DNA of 34,754 bases from a virus: positions 1 through 34,754 of IMG/VR virus record IMGVR_UViG_3300037493_000418, one strand, 5' to 3'. How positions within the stretch are numbered: the first letter of the stretch is position 1; each line of letters starts with the position of its first letter. This document shows, in pieces, positions 20,332 through 27,938 of this stretch. A program made the position numbers and the translations under genes. The notes under the pieces are model-generated. The model did not search any database. It worked only from the letters and a program-made list of their open reading frames with translations, and had not been told where the DNA came from.

Positions 20332-20667
20332 TTATGAAATTTCGCGGCCAGATGCGCGGATGGTCAAGGATGTTGCCGTCCCTGCCAGCGTAGATATAAA
20401 ACCACCAACGTCTAATGCCTGACCTACCAGCTCGGGGCAGGTGTAGGTTTCGTCTGGCACGATGGTTCGCGTGTCAATAATCAGGTTCGATGTTGCTGCC
20501 GACCCAGTTACGGTGACCAGGTTACAACTGAAGGTCACATTGTTGGCGCTGGTGTTTGTCACCGTGAACTTGTCAATGATTGCCTTGACGTTTGTTGCGG
20601 TGTATTGGGTGGTCTGTGCGTTTTCTGCCTGTTTTGCAGGGATTAAAACTTTTACTGTGACTGTCAT
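20332..20667 (-). CDS. Small virion-type beta protein (111 aa)
   Basis: The protein is Thr/Val/Ala-rich with regular strand-like blocks (A-N-V-K-A-I-I-D-K-F-T-V-T-N-T-S, N-V-T-F-S-C-N-L-V-T-V-T-G) and a Y-T-C-P-E-L-V-G-Q-A-L segment near the end. This type of protein is common around neck and tail genes of aquatic podoviruses; the role is unknown. It starts by ATGA overlap with the tail-needle-like gene. Confidence 0.6.
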   Translation of the reverse strand: MTVTVKVLIPAKQAENAQTTQYTATNVKAIIDKFTVTNTSANNVTFSCNLVTVTGSAATSNLIIDTRTIVPDETYTCPELVGQALDVGGFISTLAGTATSLTIRASGREIS

Positions 20668-21458
20668 AGTACACCTTGAATGTTGTTGTTGACTGTGAGA
20701 ATTATGGCCGGAATGCTTGGATGGGGTGCGGCAGCAGCGAAAGCAGTAACCTCAACACTGAGGTCAGTGACTGAAAACATTAGCTCTACATAGTCATTTG
20801 CTTTGAGATCGAAAAAGAAATTTAACGATGAAAAAATCTCAGCGTTGTTGCCCTGAATCCTAATTCGGCTGCAACTGTCTGGCACATCGACACCGTTAAG
20901 GCGAAACCAGAAATCAAATATTGCTGTGCCGCCTGCGGTCTTGTCCAGTTGGAACGAGGTGTCAAAGTTGTAGATGCCCTCGCTGTCCACAATGATTCTT
21001 GATGTTGGAGTTCCAATAAAAACGCCATTGCTTAGGTCTGTCGTGTTAAACGTGATTGCGGTTGCTGTATTGATGACCGTGGCTGTCTGTGTAGTGGTGT
21101 CGTAAAACGACCCATACCTTGCCCGTTTGAACTCCCTTGGAGGTGGGGTCATCTGCAAGCCTTCTACCGCTTTGGTTAGCTTGTCAACTAGCGCCAGTGC
21201 CTGGCTTGCCCTGTTTTCTGCCAGTGCTGCATTCACTGCTGATTGCTGCGCTAAAGCCGAAATCTGAGACAGTGCCTCGTTTGCAGCAGCAGCGGCATTG
21301 TCGGCCTGAAACTCAAAGTCGGTTCCCGTGATGACTTGCAGTTGGTCAACCGTAGAAAACAATAGTTCAAACTGCCTTATCTGCTGCTGGTCGGTCAGAA
21401 ACGCCGCGAGCTGGTCACGGGTCAGGTTGAGCTTGCGGGAGACGGGTGCGGTGGCCAT
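20664..21458 (-). CDS. Coiled-coil plus jelly-roll protein, candidate tail needle/knob
   Basis: The protein has 264 residues. The N-terminus (L-T-R-D-Q-L-A-A-F-L-T-D-Q-Q-Q-I-R-Q-F-E) is a conserved helix of podovirus neck or fibre proteins. A helical region with heptad character spans about 28-105. The last 150 residues form a C1q/TNF-like jelly-roll (Y-N-F-D-T-S-F-Q-L-D-K, F-D-F-W-F-R-L-N-G-V-D-V, Y-V-E-L-M-F-S-V). It follows the gp10-like gene directly, where P22 and Sf6 encode the tail needle gp26; the Sf6 needle also ends in such a knob. The needle call is inference from position and architecture. Confidence 0.65.
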   Translation of the reverse strand: MATAPVSRKLNLTRDQLAAFLTDQQQIRQFELLFSTVDQLQVITGTDFEFQADNAAAAANEALSQISALAQQSAVNAALAENRASQALALVDKLTKAVEGLQMTPPPREFKRARYGSFYDTTTQTATVINTATAITFNTTDLSNGVFIGTPTSRIIVDSEGIYNFDTSFQLDKTAGGTAIFDFWFRLNGVDVPDSCSRIRIQGNNAEIFSSLNFFFDLKANDYVELMFSVTDLSVEVTAFAAAAPHPSIPAIILTVNNNIQGVL

Positions 21459-22867
21459 CAGTACGCCAGTGGCTCAATCTGAGCTTCAAGTCGAATGAAG
21501 GACACATGGGCATCGCTGTCGCCCCTAAATCGCTGAATACGCCAGTTGCGCATATGCCCCTGCTGGAACCAGCAGAGGCGCTTGTTGCTGCCGATAGTGC
21601 CAACGCTGATGCTGCGCTCTTGGCTGTATGCCTTGCCGTCCACGCTGTAGCTGGTGCTGATCTGTGGATTGATGCCCAAATCCACGCTGCCGGTCAGGCT
21701 GACCAACTCGAGCTTGTTGAAGATTGCGCCGTTGCTTTCGTTGTAGACAATGAGCGTGCCAAATTCCCAACGCACTTGCTCGCCCCAGTGGTGGCCGGTG
21801 TCTTGCACGAAGTAGCCGATGGAGGTGGATTGAGGGTCGCCAACGAGCCACTTGTCGTAGACCCAAACAAAATTGCGTGCGCGGTACTGGGCAAAGCCGA
21901 CCACGGCGGTGGTGAGCGTAAACCAGACCTGTTCTCCCAGTTCCTGAGATGCCGATGCGTCATAGACGATGGTGCGATCTGGAAGGTGGACGTACAAATG
22001 TTGATGTGCCTTGTCGTTTCGTGCTTCGAGCTTGACGGTGGCAAGTTGCACCTCAGTGTAGTTCAGGAGCAGATTGTCAATCTCTTGCGTGCTGGCCTTC
22101 TCGGTAATGGCTGCTGCGCCAACATAGATGCCTGGCGCTTCGTTGCGGCCACTGCCAAGGAAAGCAATGCGATCAATAAAGACGCAGCACCCTTGAGTTC
22201 CGATAACGCCCTTTTGGATTTGAGCACCCTCGATGCGTGCGAAGGGGAACAGTTCGCCGCCCACGTTGTCGAACACCTCGATAGTGTGACGGTTGAGGGC
22301 ATAGATTTCATTTCGCAGCTTGAGCAGTGCGACCACGGGGTCGGGGTCTACCTCTGATGAGCCGTATTTCAGCGGGTTGACTTGCGTCGGGTCTGTTAGC
22401 TCGGTGACGATCAGGGACTCGCCGTCGGTGGTCATGAAGTAGCCGTCCACCCAAACCACATCAAGCACAATGCCGAGGTCGGGGTCTGTCACTTGAACGA
22501 GGGTGGACGTTAGCGGATTCCAGTAGTACAGACGGCCACCGGAGGCAATGGCAAGGAGGTCAAAGCTGTAATCCATTGTTACCAGCTCGGTGGTTGGGCC
22601 TCCAACGTCGCCGAGAATGGTCACAGTGCCGTCGCTGGCCACTTCAACCAGCTTGGTGCCCATAACTCGGTAACAGTCGCCCTGCCACTCAATGCCGCCA
22701 CGATCAATGCCTGGGCCTGTGCCGTTGGCAACAATGCCGTCACCTGGGCGCAGAAAGCCATTGCTGATGCCAGACTTCTTTGGCACCGGCACAAAGTTCA
22801 CCGGATAACTGGTGCGCAGCTCTGGCGTGGTGTCAGCGTAAATGCCGTTTAGGATTGGGACTTGCAT
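21458..22867 (-). CDS. P22 gp10-like packaged-DNA stabilisation / tail hub protein
   Basis: The 469-residue protein has the family start P-I-L-x-G-I-Y-x-D-x-x-P-E-L-R-x-x-Y-P-V-N-x-V-P-V and a repeated beta-propeller-like pattern of W/Y-rich strands (V-V-W-V-D-G-Y-F-M-T-T-D-G-E-S, R-H-T-I-E-V-F-D-N, I-A-F-L-G-S-G-R-N, H-L-Y-V-H-L-P-D-R-T). This matches P22 gp10, the hexameric hub between gp4 and the needle that plugs the packaged head. Length and position are as expected. Confidence 0.88.
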   Translation of the reverse strand: MQVPILNGIYADTTPELRTSYPVNFVPVPKKSGISNGFLRPGDGIVANGTGPGIDRGGIEWQGDCYRVMGTKLVEVASDGTVTILGDVGGPTTELVTMDYSFDLLAIASGGRLYYWNPLTSTLVQVTDPDLGIVLDVVWVDGYFMTTDGESLIVTELTDPTQVNPLKYGSSEVDPDPVVALLKLRNEIYALNRHTIEVFDNVGGELFPFARIEGAQIQKGVIGTQGCCVFIDRIAFLGSGRNEAPGIYVGAAAITEKASTQEIDNLLLNYTEVQLATVKLEARNDKAHQHLYVHLPDRTIVYDASASQELGEQVWFTLTTAVVGFAQYRARNFVWVYDKWLVGDPQSTSIGYFVQDTGHHWGEQVRWEFGTLIVYNESNGAIFNKLELVSLTGSVDLGINPQISTSYSVDGKAYSQERSISVGTIGSNKRLCWFQQGHMRNWRIQRFRGDSDAHVSFIRLEAQIEPLAY

Positions 22868-23161
22868 TTACTTGGCCTTGTTTCTGGCTGAGATTTTCTT
22901 TGCTTTAGCTTGTGCATCTGCCTTAGAAGATGCGCCCCATGCCTTCAGGCTTAACAGCAATCGAGTAGGTTCCCCGTCTTTGTATTCAGGACCAGGATTG
23001 CCACCCATACGGGCCAGGAACGATGCCCTGCGCGGATTGTCACCAGTCTTAACCGGAGGCTTTAGGTTCATGCCTTCGGCCTTGGCAGCAGCACGCCCTT
23101 TGGCGTTTAGTCCACCTTTAGGGTTCTGGCCTTCCTTGCGTGCGTAGGCTGGAGTTTTCAT
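22868..23161 (-). CDS. DUF6321-like small basic protein (97 aa)
   Basis: T-P-A-Y-A-R-K-E-G-Q-N-P-K-G-G-L-N-A-K-G-R-A-A-A-K-A-E-G is the signature of the DUF6321 group. R-R-A-S-F-L-A-R-M-G-G-N-P-G-P follows. The protein is very rich in lysine and arginine and may bind DNA or act as an arginine/lysine-rich virion protein. It is the last of three adjacent basic genes linked by ATGA overlaps. Confidence 0.7.
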   Translation of the reverse strand: MKTPAYARKEGQNPKGGLNAKGRAAAKAEGMNLKPPVKTGDNPRRASFLARMGGNPGPEYKDGEPTRLLLSLKAWGASSKADAQAKAKKISARNKAK

Positions 23162-23391
23162 CTGAACCCCTTGATCTTTTCAGCCACCTTCTTAGGCTGC
23201 TTAGCAAACTGCTTGCCTGCCTTTGTAGCCTCACGCTTTGCCCTTGTGGTTGCCGCATATTCTGCTGGGGTCAGGGCTTTGATGGCCTTGGCAGGTAGAT
23301 AACGCTCGCCAGTTTCAGACGATGGTTTGCCGGACTTGGTGCGCCAGTCTTGCTTACTCCAGTCTGACAGTGACTTTTGCGAGGCTTTCAT
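23158..23391 (-). CDS. Small basic phage protein (77 aa)
   Basis: The protein has W-S-K-Q-D-W-R-T-K-S-G-K-P-S-S-E-T-G-E-R-Y-L-P near the N-terminus and a lysine-rich helical tail. This block recurs in proteins from aquatic phages, alone or fused to the neighbouring modules. It is linked to both neighbours by ATGA overlaps. Function unknown. Confidence 0.65.
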   Translation of the reverse strand: MKASQKSLSDWSKQDWRTKSGKPSSETGERYLPAKAIKALTPAEYAATTRAKREATKAGKQFAKQPKKVAEKIKGFR

Positions 23392-23570
23392 TTATAGCCA
23401 CCGCCAGCTTTTTTGTACTCCACCGCAAGCAGTTGGGCTTTACGGGCTGACCATTCATTCGGGTCGCCGCCCTTTGTCCCTGCCTTGATTTTCTCAAATA
23501 AGGCTTTCCGCATGGTTGGCTTCGTGTAGTTGCCAGCCGCATTGACCGTGGACTTTGGTTTGGTTGCCAT
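23388..23570 (-). CDS. Small basic phage protein (60 aa)
   Basis: The pattern N-x-x-G-N-Y-T-K-P-T-M-R-K-x-L-F-E-K-I-K-A-G-x-K-G-G, then W-S-A-R-K-A-Q-L-L-A and A-G-G-G-Y-K, is common in aquatic phages. It is strongly basic with Gly-rich turns and probably binds nucleic acid or the capsid interior. It is first of the three-gene basic cluster and starts three bases after the stop of the fibre gene. Confidence 0.7.
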   Translation of the reverse strand: MATKPKSTVNAAGNYTKPTMRKALFEKIKAGTKGGDPNEWSARKAQLLAVEYKKAGGGYK

Positions 23571-23573
23571 AGC

Positions 23574-24896
23574 TTAGACGTAAGAGGGATACCATTTAGT
23601 TGTGCCTGAATCGTAGGTCATTGTCAGTGCGCGGTTGACCACTGCTGTACCGGCCACCGCGATGTTTCCTGCGGTTGTCCAGGTGAATGCGCCTGTGGGG
23701 ATTAGGGTAATGGTTCCACCGGCAGTGGAAAAGCTGGTCGAGGCAGTGATCGTGACAACTGCTGCCGTGCCGCTAATAAACGTGATGCTTTTTGTGGGTG
23801 CGATGGTGGCTGCGCTTGCAATGGTAGTTGCTGCTGCGTTAGTTCCAAGCAATCCAACAAAGGATGCATCTGCGCCATTCCAGTAAGCGGCCACGTCGCC
23901 ATTGCCATTGCTGAGAACCACATAGCCGGTCGTGGCAGTGCGAATGTCCAACACGCCAGGGGTGTTGCCGTCAAAGTTGCCCAAAATTACGTTGTTGGAG
24001 CCGGTTGTAATTTCAAAGCCGGAGAGGTAGCCAATGCCGATATTGGTGTTTCCGGTTGTGGTGGCCAGTGCCGAACCGCCGATTGCCGTGTTGAATAGGC
24101 CACTGGTATTTAGGCGCAAAGTGCTGTCGCCAATGCTGACGTTTTGGCGTGCCGTCGTTCGGGCCTGCTGAGAATCAAAACCAATGGCAATATTGGAAAA
24201 GCCGTCAATGTTTGCCTTGAGGGTATTGGTGCCGATGGCAATGTTCTTGAGGCCAGTCGTGTTTGCCAGCAGAGCTGAATTGTTGATGGCCACGTTGTCG
24301 GTGCCAGTTGTGTTGGCTGTCAAGCCATCGCCCATCACCACGTTGGAGGTGTTGGTTCCAGAGCCACGGCCAACGACAAGGCCTTGCAGCGTGGTCAGAC
24401 CTGGGGTAACTGTGAGGCTAGTAAAGTTGACCGAAAGGTCTGCGTTAATGTTGTACCAAGAGTTTGTGGCCTGGTAATAGCGCACCGTGAAGGCTGCGCC
24501 AGCTTCAAGCGTGGTGGGAAAAGCATAACCTGCGGCTGCGCCATTAAGGGCTATGGTAAATGCGGTGATCTTCTGCGTTGTAGTGATAAGCACCTGGGTT
24601 CCGTCCGGCACTCCGGTGTTCAGCGGCAGGGTGATTGTTCCAGAGGCCAAAGTTCCAGCGGGTTGCAAGAGCATCCACTGCTGCTCGCTGACTGGCGTCG
24701 GCACGGTGATGTTAAAGCCGGTGCCTGGGGTATACAGGTTGGTCGATACCGTTGGCGATGCAAAACTCTGCTGGAAAAACGTCAGCAACGAACCGATTGA
24801 GGTTCTGCGAGCATCACCATTGTTGGGCGAGTAAACAGGTAACTGATCGCCGCTTGAAATCGTGTTTAGGACGGGGAGTTGATTGATCGTTGGCAT
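23574..24896 (-). CDS. Fibre protein with YadA-like beta-roll repeats (440 aa)
   Basis: The N-terminus is P-T-I-N-Q-L-P-V-L-N-T-I-S-S-G-D-Q-L-P-V-Y-S, a conserved virion-anchoring leader followed by a jelly-roll-like domain. Residues about 190-320 have repeats of N-T-x-G-x-x-N-x-A-I-G-x-x-x-L, the left-handed beta-roll repeat of trimeric autotransporter head domains (YadA-like). The C-terminal 100 residues are a Thr/Ala-rich beta domain ending T-K-W-Y-P-S-Y-V. Encoded next to gp4, it could decorate the head-tail junction or neck. Receptor binding is plausible but not shown. Confidence 0.75.
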   Translation of the reverse strand: MPTINQLPVLNTISSGDQLPVYSPNNGDARRTSIGSLLTFFQQSFASPTVSTNLYTPGTGFNITVPTPVSEQQWMLLQPAGTLASGTITLPLNTGVPDGTQVLITTTQKITAFTIALNGAAAGYAFPTTLEAGAAFTVRYYQATNSWYNINADLSVNFTSLTVTPGLTTLQGLVVGRGSGTNTSNVVMGDGLTANTTGTDNVAINNSALLANTTGLKNIAIGTNTLKANIDGFSNIAIGFDSQQARTTARQNVSIGDSTLRLNTSGLFNTAIGGSALATTTGNTNIGIGYLSGFEITTGSNNVILGNFDGNTPGVLDIRTATTGYVVLSNGNGDVAAYWNGADASFVGLLGTNAAATTIASAATIAPTKSITFISGTAAVVTITASTSFSTAGGTITLIPTGAFTWTTAGNIAVAGTAVVNRALTMTYDSGTTKWYPSYV

Positions 24897-24904
24897 AATT
24901 GTCC

Positions 24905-25387
24905 TTAGTAATATTCAAGAGGCCCATCAGGGCCAGCGGTGACTGGGTTGGCTGGTGGCCTGATGAACGGATTGTCGTACACGCGCCAGGGTTTGTTACC
25001 TGCCCCTGCAGGCATTGTTGCAGGCAGTTGCTGTTCAAGTGGGAATGTGGCTCTTTGCAGCAGAATGTCATAACCCTGCTTGGCAGTGGTCTTGGTCTCA
25101 ATCATTACCTGTTTGCCGTAACTCGGGGCGAGCCTGATGGCCAGGCTGCAAATTATGGCTTCATAGGCCGAATCGGGGACGTTGGTTTCTTCGTCTAGAT
25201 CGCTGTCCTGTGGGCTGGATGGCAGCGGATAGCCCAGACGGATACCCTTAGCATTCCAGTCAGCCAGCATCGCATCTAAGCGGCGCAGGGCTGATTGCAA
25301 TTGCTCGGGCTGTAAATCAAACACATAAGACGCAAGCCCAATTTCTTCAAAGGATGCGCTTATGAATTGTCGTTTGGTGTAGCCCAT
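24905..25387 (-). CDS. P22 gp4-like head-tail adaptor / tail accessory factor
   Basis: The 160-residue protein starts M-G-Y-T-K-R-Q-F-I-S-A-S-F-E-E-I-G-L, with L-R-R-L-D-A-M-L-A-D-W-N-A-K-G-I-R-L-G-Y-P at about 34-54 and Y-E-A-I-I-C-S-L-A-I-R-L-A-P-S-Y-G at about 75-91. These are hallmarks of the P22 gp4 family that binds the portal and completes the tail. The start lies inside the end of the upstream gene (28-base overlap) and has AGGA upstream. Confidence 0.85.
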   Translation of the reverse strand: MGYTKRQFISASFEEIGLASYVFDLQPEQLQSALRRLDAMLADWNAKGIRLGYPLPSSPQDSDLDEETNVPDSAYEAIICSLAIRLAPSYGKQVMIETKTTAKQGYDILLQRATFPLEQQLPATMPAGAGNKPWRVYDNPFIRPPANPVTAGPDGPLEYY

Positions 25388-25698
25388 TGCATTTCCTCAA
25401 TGTGTTTCAGAAGTGTCGCGTCAGACCAGCGTTTATCAACCTTTAGCCCAATGGCCTCGGCTTGTTGCAGCATTTCCTCGCGTGTTACTGGACTATCGTC
25501 TGCAGGAGTTTCAATCTCTTCAATCAACTCAACTTCAGACACTACAACGACCTCACGCCTACCAATTGGCGATGGCCGAATTTGCTTGGTTGCCTTGCGC
25601 TCTATGGCCTGTGACTTTTTCAGTTTGCGCTTTTGCAGCCGCAACTCTTTCCACGGGGCAAGAGCCTTAGTCTTGATAATTGCGGCTGACTTAATCAT
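25360..25698 (-). CDS. Small protein with C-terminal HeH/SAP-like domain (112 aa)
   Basis: The N-terminal half is highly basic (K-E-L-R-L-Q-K-R-K-L-K-K-S), followed by an acidic stretch. The last 40 residues (V-T-R-E-E-M-L-Q-Q-A-E-A-I-G-L-K-V-D-K-R-W-S-D-A-T-L-L-K-H-I) have the helix-extended-helix pattern of HeH/SAP/Rho-N domains that bind nucleic acid. Such small proteins lie near capsid genes in several phages. A role at the portal or in DNA packaging is possible. Confidence 0.6.
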   Translation of the reverse strand: MIKSAAIIKTKALAPWKELRLQKRKLKKSQAIERKATKQIRPSPIGRREVVVVSEVELIEEIETPADDSPVTREEMLQQAEAIGLKVDKRWSDATLLKHIEEMQWATPNDNS

Positions 25699-25853
25699 TT
25701 CTTTTTCATTGGTGCTTGCTTACCAGCAGCTTTTGCAGACTTAGCCGCCATGCCCAAAGACATTGCAATGGCTTGCTTTTGGGGTTTGCCTGACTTCATT
25801 TCCATAGCAATATTCTTGCCGATGGTCTTTTTGGAATAACCTTGTTTCATCAT
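25695..25853 (-). CDS. DUF6496-like small basic protein (52 aa)
   Basis: I took the ATG at 25853 because GGAG is seven bases upstream; an earlier ATG at 25865 would contain that site. Y-S-K-K-T-I-G-K-N-I-A-M-E-M-K-S-G-K-P-Q-K-Q-A-I-A-M-S-L is the family pattern. The rest is a lysine/alanine-rich tail. It follows the decoration gene after a terminator-like hairpin. Function unknown; it may bind DNA. Confidence 0.65.
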   Translation of the reverse strand: MMKQGYSKKTIGKNIAMEMKSGKPQKQAIAMSLGMAAKSAKAAGKQAPMKKK

Positions 25854-25870
25854 TTTTAGCTCCATGTAAA

Positions 25871-25896
25871 ACAGGCCAACATCTCTGCTGGCCTGT
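25871..25896 (-). terminator. Hairpin terminator/attenuator after the head genes
   Basis: On the minus strand ACAGGCCA pairs perfectly with TGGCCTGT over a ten-base loop, followed by TTTT with only a short U-tract. It lies between the decoration-like gene and the DUF6496-like gene. It probably lowers readthrough so that the coat and decoration genes are expressed more than those downstream. Confidence 0.65.
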
Positions 25897-25905
25897 CCTG
25901 GTTGG

Positions 25906-26508
25906 TTAGCCGATCCGATACGATACGAAGGTTTCGGCAGCAGTCTTGCGAGTGCGCCATGCGCCAGAGGTAACGGTGGCAACTGCGGCAGTGCCGACAA
26001 TCGTGTGACCCGTTGCGGCGGCTGTAACCGTGAAGGCATTTGCGCCCGTAGCGATTACAGACCAGTCGAACGAATCACCAATTGCAAACTCACTGGCAGC
26101 GTCCAATACCGCACCGGTCGGCAGCGTGCCAGCAACAGCAGCAGCCGTGGTGGAGGTAACGATACCCGACAGGATCATCGCAGCGGTCAGGGCGCCGGTA
26201 GCGTTGAGCACGCCCGGCGTTCCTTGAAGCTGAAACTTCCCATCATCCGAAACAACCGGATCGGTGCCGACCGCGTAAGTTGCACCCGACGCGCCGGCCT
26301 GAATGGTCACGTTCGTGGCATTCGTGAAAGCGGCAGACACATAGGTGGTGTTCTCAACTACGGTCAACAAGTCTTGCGATTCGGGGAAATTGGGGTAACC
26401 AACTTCCTGAAACACGCTTGCTGGCGAGTAGGCTTGAACGGCGATTTTCTCGCCTGCTGGCACGGTAACGGTAGCCGTACCTTGTGCAAAAACTACGTTG
26501 TAACTCAT
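25906..26508 (-). CDS. Putative head decoration protein (200 aa)
   Basis: An AAGGAG site five bases before the ATG makes it one of the strongest translation starts. The protein is Ala/Thr/Val/Gly-rich, nearly without cysteines, with alternating short strands (F-A-Q-G-T-A-T-V-T-V-P-A-G-E-K-I-A-V-Q-A-Y, T-Y-V-S-A-A-F-T-N-A-T-N-V-T-I-Q-A-G-A-S-G). It follows the coat gene by nine bases. This place and texture suggest a capsid decoration or stabilising protein; the family is not certain. Confidence 0.65.
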   Translation of the reverse strand: MSYNVVFAQGTATVTVPAGEKIAVQAYSPASVFQEVGYPNFPESQDLLTVVENTTYVSAAFTNATNVTIQAGASGATYAVGTDPVVSDDGKFQLQGTPGVLNATGALTAAMILSGIVTSTTAAAVAGTLPTGAVLDAASEFAIGDSFDWSVIATGANAFTVTAAATGHTIVGTAAVATVTSGAWRTRKTAAETFVSYRIG

Positions 26509-26517
26509 GATAACTCC

Positions 26518-27816
26518 TTAAGGTGTTTGGTTGAACAACAGGATGCCGGACATCTCTGGCTGCTTATTGACCACGCCAAACAAGGTATCCAAACGATACT
26601 TGGTTTTCATGGTGTTGACATCGTATTGCTTCTGCATGACCAGCTCAATGCCTTGATCTGTGGAGGCACGCATCACTGCGACACCAGCATCAGACGGGAC
26701 AGCGTAACGACCGGGCAGAATCTCAAGCGCATCTTTCTGCCAGAAGCAGTTGATAGGTGCAGCATCGACATTCAAGCGGTTGATGGTACGACCAGCGGCG
26801 GCAGTCACGATACAGTTTTGATACTGCAACTCGGCATCAGTTCCACCTTGTGCGGAAATAATGGGAGGTGTGATAACGCAAGTGGTTGCAGTGGTCACGC
26901 TCACCACACGGAAGGTCTTGGAGAATCCAGTACCTTGTTTAGTGATGTGATGGACAGCCTCAACGCCTTCGATCTCGATGGCAGTACCTGCTGGCAAGTC
27001 GGTGGTGCTGGACACGGTAATCGTTTGGAAACGATTGTCCACGTTGGCAGTTTCACCAGTGACAGCAGTTGAAGTTGCAACAGGCACATAGTAGTTATTT
27101 GCCGCAGCCAAAGTGCTCATTGTTGGGTCAGCACCGGTTGCCGCTGCAATACGATTTGCGTAATCAAGTTTGTAGGTCTCAAAGCCTGCGACCATACCAA
27201 CGTAAGAACGCTCAAACGCATTGTTTGACTTGTTACCAGCAAAGCTACGGGCTACAGATGAGCTAGAACCTGTATTTACACCACCAGCGATATTTCCAGC
27301 GATGCCGTTGTAGTCGCGTGAGGACAGAGCCAAGTAACGGTCAAAGGCTTGTACACCCTGCTCGTTCATGATGCTGTCGCACAAAGCGATGTCGTCATAA
27401 TCACCAGCGGCTGTGCTGACAGTGACCACCAACGAACCGAGGTTTGCGGCAGTGTTCATGATGGCGATGTTGATGTCGGATGCCAGTTTCTGCTTTGCAG
27501 CTTCTCCCAAGCGACCTTCTTGCAACGCATCACGCAATTCCAAAGCATCAAGAATAAACGGCACAGACTTTTGAAAACCAAGTGTCGCTGGTACTGAAAG
27601 CTGTGTGTATGCGGTGAAGTTGTTGGTCTGGTCCATGCCGTCATACGATTGCGCGATGTACGGTTGGGGACGATAAATAACGTTGTTGGTGCGTTCCATC
27701 ATCGAGCCATCTGTGTTGTAGATGGACACGTTGCGGGACAAAACTAGAGCGTCGTTAAAACCTTCGAGGATGTCCTCAAAGGCTACGCGCTCTTCCTTGC
27801 TGAATGAATTACTCAT
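26518..27816 (-). CDS. Major capsid protein, P22 coat-like
   Basis: The 432-residue protein is close to the 430 residues of P22 gp5. It starts M-S-N-S-F-S-K-E-E-R-V-A-F-E-D-I-L-E-G-F-N-D-A-L-V-L-S and continues V-P-A-T-L-G-F-Q-K-S-V-P-F, D-A-L-E-L-R-D-A-L-Q-E-G-R-L-G-E-A-A-K-Q-K-L-A-S-D-I-N, which fits the HK97-fold P22 coat family. The final part D-T-L-F-G-V-V-N-K-Q-P-E-M is also typical. A GGAG site six bases before the ATG may be part of a hairpin with upstream sequence. Order scaffold-coat matches P22. Confidence 0.88.
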   Translation of the reverse strand: MSNSFSKEERVAFEDILEGFNDALVLSRNVSIYNTDGSMMERTNNVIYRPQPYIAQSYDGMDQTNNFTAYTQLSVPATLGFQKSVPFILDALELRDALQEGRLGEAAKQKLASDINIAIMNTAANLGSLVVTVSTAAGDYDDIALCDSIMNEQGVQAFDRYLALSSRDYNGIAGNIAGGVNTGSSSSVARSFAGNKSNNAFERSYVGMVAGFETYKLDYANRIAAATGADPTMSTLAAANNYYVPVATSTAVTGETANVDNRFQTITVSSTTDLPAGTAIEIEGVEAVHHITKQGTGFSKTFRVVSVTTATTCVITPPIISAQGGTDAELQYQNCIVTAAAGRTINRLNVDAAPINCFWQKDALEILPGRYAVPSDAGVAVMRASTDQGIELVMQKQYDVNTMKTKYRLDTLFGVVNKQPEMSGILLFNQTP

Positions 27817-27823
27817 AAAAACT

Positions 27824-27880
27824 CCATTGGTTGAATAAAAAATTTCGGCATTGCTGCCAGGTTCCTTTACTCACCAATGG
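27824..27880 (-). promoter_or_regulatory. Inverted repeat covering the coat-gene ribosome-binding site
   Basis: On the minus strand CCATTGGT (27873-27880) is complementary to ACCAATGG (27824-27831) over a 41-base loop. The second arm includes the first two bases of the GGAG (27822-27825) site of the coat gene. It lies in a 122-base gap between scaffold stop and coat start that holds no other convincing gene. It may limit or time coat translation. Confidence 0.4.
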
Positions 27881-27938
27881 GCTGGCGGGGGCCATTCAAC
27901 TGCTATTTTTTTGGGGCTAGCGACACCCGTTTTGCGCA

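Noticed and set aside
27817-27910. 28-codon frame (MAPASPLVSKGTW start) overlapping the coat start
   Set aside because: It has no ribosome-binding site and its overlap with the coat start is eight bases in another frame; the region is better explained as a leader.
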